Part shown: positions 9,237-17,474 of the stretch, piece by piece
How the letters are laid out: the number at the start of each line of letters is the position of its first letter
Numbering within the stretch: position 1 is the stretch's first letter
Assembly (NCBI RefSeq): GCF_900113655.1
Contig: NZ_FOQF01000013.1
Coordinates: forward strand, 23,782 to 87,781
Source: Pseudobutyrivibrio sp. OR37
GTDB lineage: Bacteria > Bacillota > Clostridia > Lachnospirales > Lachnospiraceae
DNA length: 64,000 nucleotides
Direction: 5' to 3'
Translations under genes and position numbers: made by a program
The notes under the pieces: model-generated
Databases searched by the model: none
What the model was told of the DNA's origin: nothing
What the model saw: the letters and a program-made list of their open reading frames with translations, nothing else

Positions 9237-10883
9237 TTATTTGCCTATAATTTTTTCTGCTCTATCAAGTGCTGCATCAATATTTGGTGCGAAGTTCTCC
9301 TCTCCTACGATGCTAATGAAATCAGCCTTCTCCATCATGTGTCTTGGCTGCTCGTTTACGTGTGAGAATACTACTGTTACGCCCTTAGCCTTAGCGCGCT
9401 CTACAAGGTCTCTTAAAGCTCTAAGTGCTGTAACATCAATAGCTGGAACTGAACGCATTCTGATAACAAGTACCTTTGTGAAGCGCTTTACATTGATATC
9501 ATTTGCAAGCATATCTGAAACACCGAAGAAAAGAGGTCCTGTGATTTCGAATACACGGATTTCCTTTTCAACTGCTCTAAGGTCATCAACGAATTCCTCG
9601 TCGTCTGACTGATATGTCCAACCACTTACATGTGTCTCCTCGCTCATTCTCTTGATGAAAAGGATACATGCAACAATCATACCCCACTCAATAGCAACAA
9701 CAAGGTCGAATACTACTGTAAGGATGAATGTAAGTACAAGTACGATGATATCTGACTTTGGAGCATATTTTACAAGTCTTACGAATGGTCTCCACTGGCA
9801 CATGTTGTAAGCTACCTGGAAAAGAATAGCTGCGATACATGGCATTGGGATGAACTTTGCATAAGGCATAAGTACTACAAGTACGATTAAAAGTGTGATT
9901 GAATGAACCATACCTGCGATTGGTGTACGTCCACCGTTTTTGATGTTGGCAGCTGTACGTGCAATAGCGCCTGTAGCTGGGATACCACCAAATAAAACTG
10001 AGCCGATGTTACCGATACCCTGACCGATAAGCTCCTGATTACTTCTGTGCTTGCTGTTTACCATACCATCGGCAACTACTGCAGAAAGAAGTGATTCGAT
10101 AGCTGCAAGGATTGCGATTGTAAATGCATTAGGCATTTCATTTCTAACTATTGCAAGTGAGAAATGTGGCACTGAAAGGCTTGGAAGTCCTGCCTTTAAA
10201 TCTGGATAAAGTGTTCCGATTGTATTTACGTTAAGGTGTAAGCCCTGAACGATTGCGATACTAACAAATACTGCGATGATAGATGCTGGTATCTTTGAGA
10301 AAAACTTAGGCCAGATAATAAGCACTGCAAGGCAGATAATACCTACCATCATTGCCTGAACGTTGAGTGAATCGATGTTTGCAAAGAATACTTTTAACTT
10401 ATCAATTGTCTCGATTGGCTTTTCGCCACGGAAATCTACACCAAAGAAATCCTTAAACTGACCAATAAGAATAGTAACTGCGATTCCGGCTGTGAATCCT
10501 GTTGTGATTGTGTATGGTATGAATTTGATAAGTGCTCCGGCTTTTACTATACCTAAGATTATCAAAATGATACCTGCCATGATAGTTGCGATGATAAGAC
10601 CATCCATACCATCTGTGGCAATGATTCCTGCTACGATTGTAGCAAATGCAGCTGTTGGACCAGCTATCTGAACTGTACTTCCTCCGAAGAAGGAAATCAA
10701 AAAGCCAGCCACGATTGCTGTATATAAACCTGGCTCTGGGCCAACTCCTGACGCAAGCGCCAAGGCAATAGAAAGTGGCAATGCAATGATTGCCACGATG
10801 ATTCCTGATACTAAATCTTTAAAGAACTGCTCCTTGCTATAATTTTTCATGCAAGTAAACAGCATAGGTTTAAAACTTTCCAT
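9237..10883 (-). CDS. SulP (SLC26) family anion transporter with STAS domain
   Basis: Inner-membrane transporter with roughly 12-14 helices over residues 20-410, followed by a cytoplasmic STAS domain (about 430-548, with VLVIRMRSVPAIDVTALRAL matching the sulphate-transporter/anti-sigma-antagonist fold). Members carry sulphate, bicarbonate, dicarboxylates or other anions; the substrate cannot be assigned from sequence. The STAS serine position reads as Asp (AIDVTA), seen in some members. It sits 4 bp downstream of pilT and 2 bp upstream of mfd, so the three are likely co-transcribed, with no obvious functional link. Confidence 0.9.
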   Translation of the reverse strand: MESFKPMLFTCMKNYSKEQFFKDLVSGIIVAIIALPLSIALALASGVGPEPGLYTAIVAGFLISFFGGSTVQIAGPTAAFATIVAGIIATDGMDGLIIATIMAGIILIILGIVKAGALIKFIPYTITTGFTAGIAVTILIGQFKDFFGVDFRGEKPIETIDKLKVFFANIDSLNVQAMMVGIICLAVLIIWPKFFSKIPASIIAVFVSIAIVQGLHLNVNTIGTLYPDLKAGLPSLSVPHFSLAIVRNEMPNAFTIAILAAIESLLSAVVADGMVNSKHRSNQELIGQGIGNIGSVLFGGIPATGAIARTAANIKNGGRTPIAGMVHSITLLIVLVVLMPYAKFIPMPCIAAILFQVAYNMCQWRPFVRLVKYAPKSDIIVLVLTFILTVVFDLVVAIEWGMIVACILFIKRMSEETHVSGWTYQSDDEEFVDDLRAVEKEIRVFEITGPLFFGVSDMLANDINVKRFTKVLVIRMRSVPAIDVTALRALRDLVERAKAKGVTVVFSHVNEQPRHMMEKADFISIVGEENFAPNIDAALDRAEKIIGK

Positions 10884-10887
10884 TAAA

Positions 10888-11994
10888 TCAAACTCCTAAT
10901 CTTCTTCCTAGCATTTCTGCATTAACTGCATACTCCATTGCTGTTTCTTTTGTAATTTTGCCTGCCTGAACAAGCTTGAATAAGCTAGAGTCCATAGAAA
11001 CCATATCTTCAGTGTCGCTAGAATAAATAACACCTTCGATTTGTGGCACCTTATTTTCTCTAATCATGTTTCTGATGGCTGGTGTAACTGTCATAACCTC
11101 AAATGCAGGCACAAGTGTGCCATCTACTGTTGGCACCAGCTGCTGAGATACAACCGCCTTTATAACCATAGAAAGCTGTAATGCTATCTGGTGTTGTTGC
11201 TCTGATGGAAAAACATCGATAATTCTGTCGATGGTGTTTGCTGCGCCAATGGTATGCAATGTAGACAGTATCAAATGACCTGTCTCAGCCGCGGTCATTG
11301 CAACGGAAATGGTTTCAGCATCACGCATTTCTCCAAGCAAGATAACATCAGGACTCTGTCTAAGTGATGCACGAAGTGCTGTCACATAGTTCTCTGTATC
11401 TAAGTGGATTTCTCGCTGTGACACTATTGATTTGGCGTGTCTGTGAAGGTACTCCACTGGGTCCTCTAATGTAATAATGTGTTTATTATAATTTTTATTT
11501 ATTTTATCAACGATGCAAGACAAAGTGGTAGACTTACCACTTCCTGCAGGACCAGTAACCAGTACTAATCCCTTTGATTCGTTTGACAGCTTGATAACTG
11601 ACTCTGGAATCATAAGCTCCTGATAATCAGGCAATGTAAATGTGATTATGCGAATGACTGCCGCATAGGTACCCCTCTGCTTAAAGGCATTCACTCTGAA
11701 TCTCGATACATCCTTAATAGCGAATGAAAAATCATCATCGCCATATTCTTTATACTTTGAAATGTCTCTTCCTGCAAGCTCATATATTTGCTCTACCAAG
11801 GCCTTGGCATTATCAGGCTTAACTACGCCATCGTCTGGCTCTGACTTTTCATCATATCCATCCTCCAATTCAGAGCGAGTCAATACCATATCGTTTACTC
11901 TAAAAGAAACCTCACGGCCTGTGATTATGAACATATCTGATGCCTTATATTTTTTAACAGCATCTGTCAAATAGCTTACAATGTTTACACTCAT
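10888..11994 (-). CDS. pilT: PilT-type ATPase of a pilus/type II secretion-like system
   Basis: Cytoplasmic hexameric ATPase of the PilT/GspE superfamily. Seen: Walker A GPAGSGKST near residue 149, His/Asp boxes, and PDVILLGEMRDAETI as Walker B region. Near the C terminus AIRNMIREN matches the PilT-specific AIRNLIRE element, so it is closer to the retraction ATPase PilT than to PilB. ATG at 11994 is preferred because AGAGGGGA lies 7 bp upstream; an ATG seven codons earlier overlaps the previous gene's stop and has no such site. It is the only pilus ATPase seen in the cluster, so it may drive both assembly and retraction, or assembly may be provided elsewhere. Confidence 0.88.
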   Translation of the reverse strand: MSVNIVSYLTDAVKKYKASDMFIITGREVSFRVNDMVLTRSELEDGYDEKSEPDDGVVKPDNAKALVEQIYELAGRDISKYKEYGDDDFSFAIKDVSRFRVNAFKQRGTYAAVIRIITFTLPDYQELMIPESVIKLSNESKGLVLVTGPAGSGKSTTLSCIVDKINKNYNKHIITLEDPVEYLHRHAKSIVSQREIHLDTENYVTALRASLRQSPDVILLGEMRDAETISVAMTAAETGHLILSTLHTIGAANTIDRIIDVFPSEQQHQIALQLSMVIKAVVSQQLVPTVDGTLVPAFEVMTVTPAIRNMIRENKVPQIEGVIYSSDTEDMVSMDSSLFKLVQAGKITKETAMEYAVNAEMLGRRLGV

Positions 11995-12007
11995 ACTCAA
12001 ATCCCCT

Positions 12008-12370
12008 CTAATCATCTATTGTTATGACAGGTTGTGAACTTTCTGCCTCCCAATTAGATGAGTTATCCACAGTGAATCTAACAATTTCACCTTTATCCAC
12101 CTTGACATTTAACACCTGATTTTCATTAATATCAACTGTAAATTCCTGATCAGCCCAATTAGAGGCCGCTATTTTCTCGTAGGCTTCGTTAGAAGCTGCG
12201 TAATATTCATCAGTGTGTTCCTTAAGCTTTTGGCTTAAATTGTAGTTATTATGACTGGAGGATATGGCAAGCGCCGCTATAACCGCAAACGCCATACTAA
12301 TCAAAATAACCACCATCAGAGATGTTCCAATATTTATTATTGTCCTGCTTTCACGTTTCTTTTGCTCCAT
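12008..12370 (-). CDS. Small pilus-cluster membrane protein (pseudopilin-like)
   Basis: A 120-residue protein with a basic N terminus (MEQKKRESR), one hydrophobic helix (about residues 17-37) and a soluble, acidic C-terminal part ending in short predicted strands. This is the outline of a minor pilin, but the helix start lacks the Gly/Glu5 prepilin motif. Similar small proteins with a helix followed by YKLSxK-like text are, to my recollection, common beside pilT/gspF in Lachnospiraceae; the exact family was not identified. It lies between the prepilin-like gene (8 bp upstream) and pilT, whose ribosome site lies right after this gene's stop codon. Confidence 0.6.
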   Translation of the reverse strand: MEQKKRESRTIINIGTSLMVVILISMAFAVIAALAISSSHNNYNLSQKLKEHTDEYYAASNEAYEKIAASNWADQEFTVDINENQVLNVKVDKGEIVRFTVDNSSNWEAESSQPVITIDD

Positions 12371-12378
12371 GGATTCAC

Positions 12379-12762
12379 CTATTTAAGTGCCTTTTCCACC
12401 TCAAGTGCGTATATTTCCTCGTCAGTAATAGTTGATACTACCACATGCATACTCTGGCAATCGCCCCTTTTATCTGGCTCTACCACTATACTTGTAACCT
12501 TATAGGAGGCCTTATCGTCGCTCACCTCATTCCAATTTTCATCAAAATAATAGGTATCACCCTTGTAATTATAGGTGGCAAGATATTCCTCTGCAGCATT
12601 AGTGGCAAGATTAACAGCCTCAGTCAATTCCTTGGCTTGCCCACTTTTAGCATAGCTTCCAGCAAAGCACTGGACGCAAACAGCTGAAACTATAATAAAG
12701 AAAAAAATCGAAAACATCAGCTCAGTCATGAAGATTCTAGAGCCATTATTCCTGTTTTTCAT
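12379..12762 (-). CDS. Prepilin-like protein with MTEL motif
   Basis: A 127-residue protein. Residues 10-30 (IFMTELMFSIFFFIIVSA) resemble the class III/IV prepilin N-terminal helix: if cleavage occurred before Ile, the Glu would be at mature position 5, as in pilins. The usual Gly before the cleavage site is replaced by Arg. The rest is a small soluble domain (about residues 45-127) with two Cys residues (29 and about 101). GGAGGTG lies 6 bp before the ATG. It overlaps the preceding DUF4860-like gene by 17 bp. No prepilin peptidase gene is in the window. Confidence 0.6.
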   Translation of the reverse strand: MKNRNNGSRIFMTELMFSIFFFIIVSAVCVQCFAGSYAKSGQAKELTEAVNLATNAAEEYLATYNYKGDTYYFDENWNEVSDDKASYKVTSIVVEPDKRGDCQSMHVVVSTITDEEIYALEVEKALK

Positions 12763-13240
12763 CTGGCACCTCCACCGACTTCAGTCCGATAGTGACAGGT
12801 ATTGCATTCCCTGATGTATCCTCAATGTTGATTTCTATCTTATCATCATCAGAACTTAGCTTCATATTGTTTATCTTTAGAATTTTGTTACCAAAATCTG
12901 CTGTAGCCTCCGAGCCTTCCTTGGCCGTAAGCTCCATTAAATAGCCATCATATTCATATATATAAAGGCTTACCCCATCTGCCTCTGCAAGCTTCAGACA
13001 TGCTTTGCCATCGATGGTGTCAATAGTGATTGCACCTGCCTCATCATGAGCCCTCGCCTGCTCCCTGATATAAGAGGTTGCAACCCTGAGATTTCCGTTT
13101 TCTTCATTTGCGTATACTACGGATTTATAGGAATTTACAGCCATCAAAAGAACACTCACTCCGGAAAAAGTGAATATCAAAAACAATACCATCAAAAACA
13201 CGATATCTATATTGTGTCTTCTTAGCTGGTTCTTTTTCAA
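12746..13240 (-). CDS. DUF4860-like membrane-anchored pilus-cluster protein
   Basis: A 164-residue protein with RRHNIDIVFLMVLFLIF at the N terminus, a single membrane helix (about residues 9-33) and a beta-rich outer domain. I recall the HNID(V/I)VF start as typical of the DUF4860 family found beside GspF/PilT genes in Clostridia; no function is established. It probably acts as a minor pilin-like or scaffold component. It overlaps the next gene by 17 bp and follows the upstream gene by 20 bp. Confidence 0.6.
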   Translation of the reverse strand: MKKNQLRRHNIDIVFLMVLFLIFTFSGVSVLLMAVNSYKSVVYANEENGNLRVATSYIREQARAHDEAGAITIDTIDGKACLKLAEADGVSLYIYEYDGYLMELTAKEGSEATADFGNKILKINNMKLSSDDDKIEINIEDTSGNAIPVTIGLKSVEVPDEKQE

Positions 13241-13260
13241 GGCTGCTCCTTTCCGATATA

Positions 13261-13614
13261 CTATCTATCCAAATTGATTATACTGACCTCTGGGCGCATA
13301 TTACTTCCATAGATTACATAATCAACTCTAAACTGCTCTTCATCATATATAATGCCGTAGTGCTCCTTCAGATAATCAAAGCTCTGTGGGTATCTTCCCT
13401 CTGTCACGTAGCACTGCACAATAGCCCTGTCTATGGCATCTGAAAGACTCTGCTGCTGTTCCTTGGCGGAACCCTTTGTAGTCTGACTTACCACAAACAA
13501 AAATATAACGAAGATTATGATAAATATCACAACCGATATAATGGTGCTTTCCACACCATATTTCTTTCTAATTTCATGAATGCCATCAAGGCTTCCAAAT
13601 CTGGTTCTTCCCAT
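13261..13614 (-). CDS. Small single-pass membrane protein of the pilus cluster
   Basis: A 117-residue protein with a cytoplasmic stretch of about 22 residues, one long hydrophobic helix (about 25-44) and an outer domain containing the string CYVTEGRYPQSFDYLKEHYG. That string is reminiscent of small pseudopilin-like proteins that align a Tyr-Pro turn after the first helix. No cleavage motif is visible. It starts 1 bp after the gspF stop codon, so the two are translationally coupled. Function unknown beyond its place in the cluster. Confidence 0.6.
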   Translation of the reverse strand: MGRTRFGSLDGIHEIRKKYGVESTIISVVIFIIIFVIFLFVVSQTTKGSAKEQQQSLSDAIDRAIVQCYVTEGRYPQSFDYLKEHYGIIYDEEQFRVDYVIYGSNMRPEVSIINLDR

Positions 13615-13615
13615 A

Positions 13616-14668
13616 TTAAATCATCCCCGACATAATGTTAAGAAGTGGCAACATTACTGAAAGTAAAATGATACCAACGATTACAGAAAGAATTATTACA
13701 AGAGTAGGCTCAACCACTGCGATGAAATCGTTTATCTCATCATCAGCCTCCTCCTGATAGGTGCTGGCTACCTTCTCTAGAACTGTTTCCATATTTCCAG
13801 TTTTAGCTCCAAGAATAGCCATTCTTCCATATAATCCACCAAATATACCTGATAGCGAAAAGGCCTTTCCTATATCCATTGATTCAGCAAAGGCATCCTT
13901 GCACTTTTCAATCTTTGTCTCAAATTCTGGGGCGTCCACGATTCTTCCACTTACATCAAGCGCCTGCATTACATCCATACCACTTGATAAAGTCATTGCC
14001 ATGGCAGATGCAAATCTGCTGGTAGAAATCTTTGAATGAATTGATTTGAAGCGACGGCTTCTGTACAAAAGAGTAATTCTTCTGCTCTTGCCCCATTCGC
14101 TCTTATTAAGTGCGATTACATATATAATCACTGCGAGAAGTATGATAAGAAGCAGCACCCCATGTGCCTTCATAAACAATCCCACAGCTAAAAAGCCTCC
14201 AGACAGACCATCCATGGTACCGCCAAGCTGCTTAAATACTCTGTTAAATACTGGCATGATTTCTGTAACCAGCACAATGATAATCACAAGCATCATCACC
14301 ACCATCATAAGAGGATAGGTTACAGCGCTGCGTATTGCATTGCTGATAGCCATTTCTCTTGAATAATGAGCGGCCAGATTAGTAAGCACTGTATCCATCT
14401 TACCTGTGGTTTCTCCCATTTTTACCATCTCTACAAAATAATCTGGAAAAACCTCCACCTGCTCGATAGCCCTTGAAAGAGAACCTGTTTCTCCTACAAT
14501 CTGCTCCATCTGTGTGAGAAGCTCTTTCTCCTCTCCACCCTGGGACTCATCCAGCATCATAGTGATTGCCTGTATTGATGAAACACCACTGCTAATCATC
14601 ATTCCCATTTCGTCCGAGAATGCGTATAACTCCTCTGAAGTTAGCTTTTTTCTAATATTTTCACCCAT
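13616..14668 (-). CDS. Type II secretion/type IV pilus inner-membrane platform protein (GspF/PilC family)
   Basis: Integral membrane platform that couples the ATPase to pilin assembly. At 350 residues it is shorter than PilC (about 400). It carries two T2SSF repeats, recognisable by the paired motifs GETTGKMDTVLTNLA (about residue 90) and GAKTGNMETVLEKVA (about 290). Three membrane segments lie near 115-135, 165-190 and 320-345. It is the first core gene of the pilus-like cluster, 10 bp after the transglutaminase-like lipoprotein gene. Confidence 0.9.
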   Translation of the reverse strand: MGENIRKKLTSEELYAFSDEMGMMISSGVSSIQAITMMLDESQGGEEKELLTQMEQIVGETGSLSRAIEQVEVFPDYFVEMVKMGETTGKMDTVLTNLAAHYSREMAISNAIRSAVTYPLMMVVMMLVIIIVLVTEIMPVFNRVFKQLGGTMDGLSGGFLAVGLFMKAHGVLLLIILLAVIIYVIALNKSEWGKSRRITLLYRSRRFKSIHSKISTSRFASAMAMTLSSGMDVMQALDVSGRIVDAPEFETKIEKCKDAFAESMDIGKAFSLSGIFGGLYGRMAILGAKTGNMETVLEKVASTYQEEADDEINDFIAVVEPTLVIILSVIVGIILLSVMLPLLNIMSGMI

Positions 14669-14678
14669 AATAACACCC

Positions 14679-15644
14679 TTAATATTTATATTTCAGTTGA
14701 TAGTATGTATCATCTTCCCTATATTTCTTAACTGTGCTGTTACTTGCATAAGATCCAAGTGTGGGATCCATCAGCGTCCATTCCTTACCATCAAACTGGA
14801 TAATCTTGTCTATCCAGCCAGTCTCTTTAGTGTATACCGAAATCCATGCATGATATTCCGTTCCCGCATAGCCGATTTCCAGTCTGGTAGGAATCCCCTG
14901 TGACCTAAGCATGGCTCCCATAAGGGATGCATAGTCAAAACATATTCCCTTGCCTGTTGCCAAGGTTTCATCAACCGTAGGAATGTAGCCCGACTGCACT
15001 GTTTCGGCCTTGTCGTAGTCGTAGGTTACATTCTTGGTGATGTAATGATAGACGTTCTGAACCACCTCAATATCAGTGTTGGCTCCCGCCGCCAGCTCCT
15101 GTCCCTTCTGCACCGCCTTTGAGTTGATATTAAAATCAACATAAGCATTTGGATACAGGAACATGCTATATTCATCTTTTAGGGTTACGTTCACTGACTG
15201 AGTAAATGCTGCTGCATACTGGTCATCATGTAGGTTCTCGTACACGCCGATTTTGTAGGTTCCACTACCTTCTGATAGAGGGTAAACATCGTACTGCCCG
15301 TCCAAATCCATCAGGTAGTTGTAGGTGTTTCCTGCTGGCGTTTCAATAAGCATTCTTACCTTAGCTGCGCTTCCTGTGTATTTCACCATCACGTATCCAT
15401 CTTTGGCATTGCTGGAATCAATGGATGCATCACTGTTGCCGTGCACATCCACTCCCGAGGCCTCTGGCACCAATACTTGGATACCATTGCCTCGCTTGCC
15501 GCTTGATTCCTTAGCCACCGCCTCATTGGATGCAGATTCCGTGACAGTTTGGCCATTAATCTTTGCTGCCACGTCATTATCCTGACAAGAAGTCACACTA
15601 AGACTCAGAACAATCAGTGAAAGCAAATAGTGTAATCTTCTCAT
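14679..15644 (-). CDS. Transglutaminase-like (cysteine protease fold) lipoprotein
   Basis: Surface lipoprotein with lipobox LSVTSC (Cys20) and a C-terminal transglutaminase-core domain. The catalytic triad is complete: Cys235 in GKGICFDYA, His265 in TEYHAWI and Asp293 in TLMDPT. Such domains act as proteases, peptide cross-linkers or peptidoglycan-associated enzymes; which applies is unknown. About 150 residues of beta-rich sequence precede it. GGAGGAAG sits just before the ATG. It is 10 bp upstream of gspF, so the enzyme may process or cross-link the pilus-like structure; this link is inference from position. Confidence 0.85.
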   Translation of the reverse strand: MRRLHYLLSLIVLSLSVTSCQDNDVAAKINGQTVTESASNEAVAKESSGKRGNGIQVLVPEASGVDVHGNSDASIDSSNAKDGYVMVKYTGSAAKVRMLIETPAGNTYNYLMDLDGQYDVYPLSEGSGTYKIGVYENLHDDQYAAAFTQSVNVTLKDEYSMFLYPNAYVDFNINSKAVQKGQELAAGANTDIEVVQNVYHYITKNVTYDYDKAETVQSGYIPTVDETLATGKGICFDYASLMGAMLRSQGIPTRLEIGYAGTEYHAWISVYTKETGWIDKIIQFDGKEWTLMDPTLGSYASNSTVKKYREDDTYYQLKYKY

Positions 15645-15669
15645 TTGCTTCCTCCGCTCACTGCCCGTT

Positions 15670-16089
15670 TTATTTATTTAATATTCTAACAAGCTCCACT
15701 TCGCTGTTAAAGCTATATTCCTTATCTTCTGATTTACTGTAAATCATTCCCTGCCAGGTAGCGTTATCTCTACCTGTAACCATAATGATATAAGCCTTTC
15801 TCTTGCATAAATCCAAAAGCTTTTCTGTGTCAAAAAGCTTTTCCTTTGGATCAATATCTACAAGCTTAAGTGTAGGTAAGGTCTTTTTGAAGGATCTATA
15901 CTTAATCTTCTGAGCAGGATATTCCAATGCGTCCAAAAAAGAATTAACTATATTAAAGAAATCATCTACATCATTAAATTCTTCTGGCTCATTTTCGTAG
16001 CAATTGTAAAGCTCTCCCTTAAAGCCTTCATTCTTAAGAGTAATACCTACACAATTGTGCATTCTTTTCATTCTATCTGAAATTGCCAT
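15670..16089 (-). CDS. Unknown 139-residue protein coupled to the BTAD regulator
   Basis: Not recognised. No signal peptide or membrane segment; mixed alpha/beta composition with 17 Lys and many acidic residues. The C-terminal half has alternating strands (KAYIIMVTGRDNATWQGMIY, then SFNSEVELVRIL), suggesting a small beta-barrel or PilZ-like fold, but this is only an impression. The ATG shares one base with the stop of the regulator gene (TAATG), so both are co-translated and may act together. It is probably cytoplasmic. Confidence 0.6.
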   Translation of the reverse strand: MAISDRMKRMHNCVGITLKNEGFKGELYNCYENEPEEFNDVDDFFNIVNSFLDALEYPAQKIKYRSFKKTLPTLKLVDIDPKEKLFDTEKLLDLCKRKAYIIMVTGRDNATWQGMIYSKSEDKEYSFNSEVELVRILNK

Positions 16090-17336
16090 TATTCCTCACC
16101 TCTTACAATATCCTGCAGCTCATCGGTGTCGTTGTCTGTGCCTGCACTTGCAAGATTAACAGGCGCCAAATGATACTTAATGTATCTCTTTCTTGATTCC
16201 TTGCTAAGATTTTCGTTGATTCGTGTCTGAACCAATACACAATCCTCCTGAGTGATATCAAGAAGGAGTACTACAAACTGATTATTGCTGTATCTGGCAT
16301 ACATATCGCCACCTCTTGCAGAAGTGCGGATTGCTTCAGATAGTTCGTCAGCAAGAGTATCTAATCTGTCTGACTCGTTAAGAGCAAAGCCCTTGCCATC
16401 AGTGATTGTGCAAAGCATAAGCCATGCAGCCTGTCCTGAACGGCGAATAACTCTCTTTATATATCTGTAGCTTTCAACAAATACAGGGTATGTGCAGTAG
16501 AAGGCGCCCTCGATATCTTCCTTTGAAGTATCAAGGTTCTTCTTAACCTCGCTAATCATATCTGTATTATTCTTAACCTGCTCGCCAAGTTTCTCAAGCT
16601 GCTCTGCCATACTTGCAGATACAGATACACCAAGCTCCTCAAACATAAGAGTCTCTGTATCTTCATAAAGCTTAAGAGCATCTTTTGTGTTACCCTCTTC
16701 GATGAGAGCCTCCATTTCGTATGTCTGCCATCCATCATAAGGATAAATCTTGTTAGCCTTATGGCTGAGCTTGTACATATCTGCATAATCCTTCTGTACC
16801 TTGTACATTTCAAGGAGCTGCTTTAAGCATCTGTCGAAAAGCTTCTTTAATCTAACCTGTGTGGTAACAACCCACTCGTACCCACTAAGTGTAGGTAGGA
16901 AATCACCGTTGTAAAGCTCTAGAGCTTCCTCTAAAAGCTTCTGCTGCTCGCTAACATCCTCTGCGCTAAGAGCCTTCTTGGCAGTCTCTTCGAAAAGTAC
17001 AGCATCACACTCAACCTTTACATTAGGATTAATTCGATAAGTACCTCTTTTAATATATACGTAATCCTCATCTGGGATTCCGATACTAAGAAGTGCCTTT
17101 CTAAGTCTAAACACGATAGCTCTAAGGCTGTTTGACTCATCAGCTATTTCCTCGTTGTGGAACAAATTATAGATAACCTGATCTCTTGCTATTCCATTCT
17201 GATGATAAAGTAACATCTGGAATAGCTGATTAACCTTTGTTGTGTTATTTCTTTCTAAGACGATAGGTACATCCTTACAAGAAATATCCACGGTTCCTAA
17301 AAAATTAGCTTTAAAAATTACATTTGGTTCGTACAT
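16089..17336 (-). CDS. BTAD-family transcriptional regulator with C-terminal degenerate GGDEF-like domain
   Basis: Likely the regulator of the downstream operon. Domains in order: an OmpR/SARP-type winged helix (residues 8-105, with RAIVFRLRKAL as recognition helix and a YIKRGTYRINP wing), a bacterial transcriptional activator domain of TPR-like helices (about 110-260), a short linker, and a C-terminal domain (about 275-400). In this last domain YARYSNNQFVVLLLD aligns with the RYGGDEFVVLLP hairpin of diguanylate cyclases; the GGDEF residues are SNNQF, so catalysis is not expected. First gene of the long minus-strand run, with a clear promoter 62 bp upstream. Confidence 0.78.
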   Translation of the reverse strand: MYEPNVIFKANFLGTVDISCKDVPIVLERNNTTKVNQLFQMLLYHQNGIARDQVIYNLFHNEEIADESNSLRAIVFRLRKALLSIGIPDEDYVYIKRGTYRINPNVKVECDAVLFEETAKKALSAEDVSEQQKLLEEALELYNGDFLPTLSGYEWVVTTQVRLKKLFDRCLKQLLEMYKVQKDYADMYKLSHKANKIYPYDGWQTYEMEALIEEGNTKDALKLYEDTETLMFEELGVSVSASMAEQLEKLGEQVKNNTDMISEVKKNLDTSKEDIEGAFYCTYPVFVESYRYIKRVIRRSGQAAWLMLCTITDGKGFALNESDRLDTLADELSEAIRTSARGGDMYARYSNNQFVVLLLDITQEDCVLVQTRINENLSKESRKRYIKYHLAPVNLASAGTDNDTDELQDIVRGEE

Positions 17337-17398
17337 GGCTCTCCCTTTTTCTCTATTAATTATTTTATATAATATAGTTCAATATCATTACATTTTTT

Positions 17399-17427
17399 AG
17401 TATAGAATAACAAAACGTTATTGTAAA
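17399..17427 (-). promoter_or_regulatory. Promoter of the BTAD/pilus operon with a palindrome in the spacer
   Basis: On the minus strand TTTACA (17422-17427) and TATACT (17399-17404) are 17 bp apart. The spacer contains the inverted repeat AATAAC-AAAAC-GTTATT (17406-17422), placed where a bound protein would block RNA polymerase. Confidence 0.65.
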
Positions 17428-17437
17428 TAACTAAATT

Positions 17438-17468
17438 AAAAAATAGCCTGCATAGAATCTATGCAGGC
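17438..17468 (-). terminator. Rho-independent terminator of glgC-glgD-spoVG-pth
   Basis: Plus-strand arms GCCTGCATA (17446-17454) and TATGCAGGC (17460-17468), a perfect 9-bp stem. On the minus strand it is followed by TATTTTTTAA. It lies 7 bp after the pth stop codon. Confidence 0.85.
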
Positions 17469-17474
17469 CACTTT

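Noticed and set aside
12062..12070. Isolated TTATCCACA
   Set aside because: A single perfect DnaA box inside a coding region with no neighbours; expected by chance in a window of this size.
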